DNA of 7,955 bases from assembly GCA_900546355.1 (NCBI GenBank), contig URCM01000119.1, positions 1-7,955 on the forward strand, written 5' to 3'. The translations under genes and the position numbers were made by a program. The notes below the pieces were generated by a model. The model did no database searches. It was not told the origin of the DNA and was given only the letters and a program-made list of their open reading frames with translations. This stretch comes from an uncultured Bacteroides sp. Its GTDB lineage: Bacteria > Bacteroidota > Bacteroidia > Bacteroidales > Bacteroidaceae. Shown here piece by piece: positions 7,012 through 7,955 of the stretch; the stretch's first letter is position 1, and each line of letters starts with the position of its first letter.

Positions 7012-7731
7012 ATGAAAAAGACAAGTTGTATGGCTATCCTACTGAGCGGGTGCTTGGTACTTAGCGGATGCGGAAGTTTGAACAATACCGCCAAAGGAGG
7101 TATGATTGGAGGTGGTAGCGGTGCCGCTTTAGGTGCGCTTATAGGTGGTATTGCCGGACATGGTAAAGGCGCAGCTATCGGTGCTGCCGTGGGTGCTGCC
7201 GTTGGAACAGGAGCTGGTGTCTTGATTGGCAGGAAGATGGATAAGGCTGCAGAGCAAGCCGCACAGATTGAAGGTGCCGAAGTAGAACAAGTAACCGACA
7301 ACAACGGATTGCAGGCCGTTAAAGTAACGTTCGACTCGGGCATCCTGTTTACGACCAGCAGTTCTACTTTAAGTGCTTCGGCTAAATCGGCTTTGAGTAA
7401 ATTTGCCAACAACGTGTTAATTCAAAATCCGGATATGGACGTTGCTATTTACGGATATACCGATAACACAGGTTGGAAAAACAGCACTGCGGAACAAAGC
7501 GTGCAAAAAAATCTCGAATTGTCTCAAGCACGTGCACAGAGCGTATCCAACTATCTGCGCGAATGTGGAACCACCATTTCACAAATCAAGTCTGTAGAAG
7601 GTTTGGGTGAAAGCAATCCGGTAGCCGATAACAGTACCGAGGCCGGACGTCAGGAAAACCGTCGTGTTGAAGTATATATGTATGCCAGCCAGCAAATGAT
7701 TCAAGCTGCAGAAGCTGGGACATTGCAATAA
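7012..7731 (+). CDS. OmpA-domain lipoprotein with glycine zipper
   Basis: A 239-residue envelope protein. The N-terminus is a lipoprotein signal with lipobox LSGC (cysteine 20), so the mature protein should be lipid-anchored, probably in the outer membrane. Residues 29-74 form a Gly/Ala-rich glycine-zipper region (GGMIGGGSGAALGALIGGIAG and following), a membrane-associating helical pair. Residues 104-225 form an OmpA C-terminal peptidoglycan-binding domain, with VTFDSGILF, the YGYTDNTG motif (148-154), LSQARAQSVSNYL (170-182) and GRQENRRVEV (212-221). Asp151 and Arg177 match the positions that bind diaminopimelate in this family. The likely role is tethering the outer membrane to peptidoglycan, similar to Pal or YiaD. 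It starts 26 bases after glyA and is followed by a strong terminator, so it is probably the last gene of the run. Confidence 0.92.
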   Translation: MKKTSCMAILLSGCLVLSGCGSLNNTAKGGMIGGGSGAALGALIGGIAGHGKGAAIGAAVGAAVGTGAGVLIGRKMDKAAEQAAQIEGAEVEQVTDNNGLQAVKVTFDSGILFTTSSSTLSASAKSALSKFANNVLIQNPDMDVAIYGYTDNTGWKNSTAEQSVQKNLELSQARAQSVSNYLRECGTTISQIKSVEGLGESNPVADNSTEAGRQENRRVEVYMYASQQMIQAAEAGTLQ

Positions 7732-7774
7732 TTAAGAAGTCGGCGAGGTAAAACATCACTCCGCTTATACCCAA

Positions 7775-7827
7775 AAGCCAATAGTTTTGCTAATAAGATA
7801 GGTAAAACTATTGGCTTCATTTTTTTT
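7775..7827 (+). terminator. Strong intrinsic terminator ending the operon
   Basis: Bases 7775-7788 (AAGCCAATAGTTTT) and 7804-7817 form a perfect 14-bp stem around a 15-base loop. After two further bases a run of eight T follows at 7820-7827. It sits 44 bases after the stop of the OmpA lipoprotein gene and would end transcripts starting at pyrB. The minus-strand side has only a four-base T-run, so it acts mainly in the plus direction. Confidence 0.92.
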
Positions 7828-7906
7828 GTATGAACAGGTTTGTGGCCAGGAAGGACAGACCGGCAACAAAAAGAACCTGATATCATATTACTTTATCGGA
7901 AAATTT

Positions 7907-7955
7907 AGAAGCTGTTTTGAATTTATCGTGCGATGATTTGGGATGAGTTTTTGAG
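7907..7955. repeat. Right copy of 49-bp terminal inverted repeat
   Basis: This is the exact reverse complement of bases 6-54 and runs to the last base of the window, so the repeat may continue outside. The sequence from the terminator to this repeat (7828-7906) shows no gene. Both copies point the same way relative to the enclosed segment, with AGAAGCTG innermost. That arrangement would allow inversion of the whole 7.9-kb segment by recombination, or may mark the junctions with two copies of the same repeat. Confidence 0.9.

Noticed and set aside
6837..7412. A 191-residue minus-strand open frame opposite glyA and the lipoprotein gene
   Set aside because: It is antisense to two certain genes. 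Its Ala/Pro-rich stretch is simply the complement of the Gly/Ala-rich glycine-zipper coding region.
1..7955. The window as a single composite transposon or genomic island
   Set aside because: The inverted repeats fit the geometry, but there is no transposase or integrase, and the content is core housekeeping genes with no clear change in composition. Flanking repeats alone do not show mobility.

Overview
The window reads as chromosomal DNA from a gut-type Bacteroidales bacterium, most likely Bacteroides or a close relative such as Phocaeicola. This rests on protein character (Bacteroides-like PyrB, PyrI and a 426-residue GlyA), on two TAnnTTTG-type -7 promoter boxes in the only divergent intergenic region, and on A-rich rather than GGAGG-like start regions. 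The genus is an inference; no database search was possible.

Layout. Bases 6-54 and 7907-7955 are a perfect 49-bp inverted repeat, so the same sequence is entered when leaving the window on either side. Bases 55-396 hold no gene. They contain a cluster of palindromes on a 23-bp period (168-230) and a minus-strand terminator (324-368). Bases 397-2724 (minus) encode a class A penicillin-binding protein. A 225-bp divergent intergenic region (2725-2949) carries one promoter-like box for each direction. From 2950 to 7731 six plus-strand genes follow with gaps of only 7-33 bases: pyrB (broken by a frameshift), pyrI, a flavin reductase family gene, an outer-membrane beta-barrel gene, glyA, and an OmpA-domain lipoprotein gene. 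A strong terminator lies at 7775-7827.

How the genes fit together. PyrB and PyrI are the catalytic and zinc-binding regulatory chains of aspartate transcarbamoylase, the committed step of pyrimidine synthesis. GlyA makes glycine and 5,10-methylene-tetrahydrofolate, which feeds purine and thymidylate synthesis, so the run has a nucleotide and one-carbon theme. The flavin reductase, beta-barrel and OmpA lipoprotein have no obvious place in that theme. The penicillin-binding protein and the OmpA lipoprotein both relate to peptidoglycan and the cell envelope.

Points of most interest are the terminal inverted repeats (mobile-element ends, a dispersed repeat, or the repeat at which a draft contig stops), the pyrB frameshift at about 3541-3551, and the regularly spaced palindromes near the left end. 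I found no defence system, prophage, CRISPR array, RNA gene or novel multi-gene system; the core content is housekeeping.
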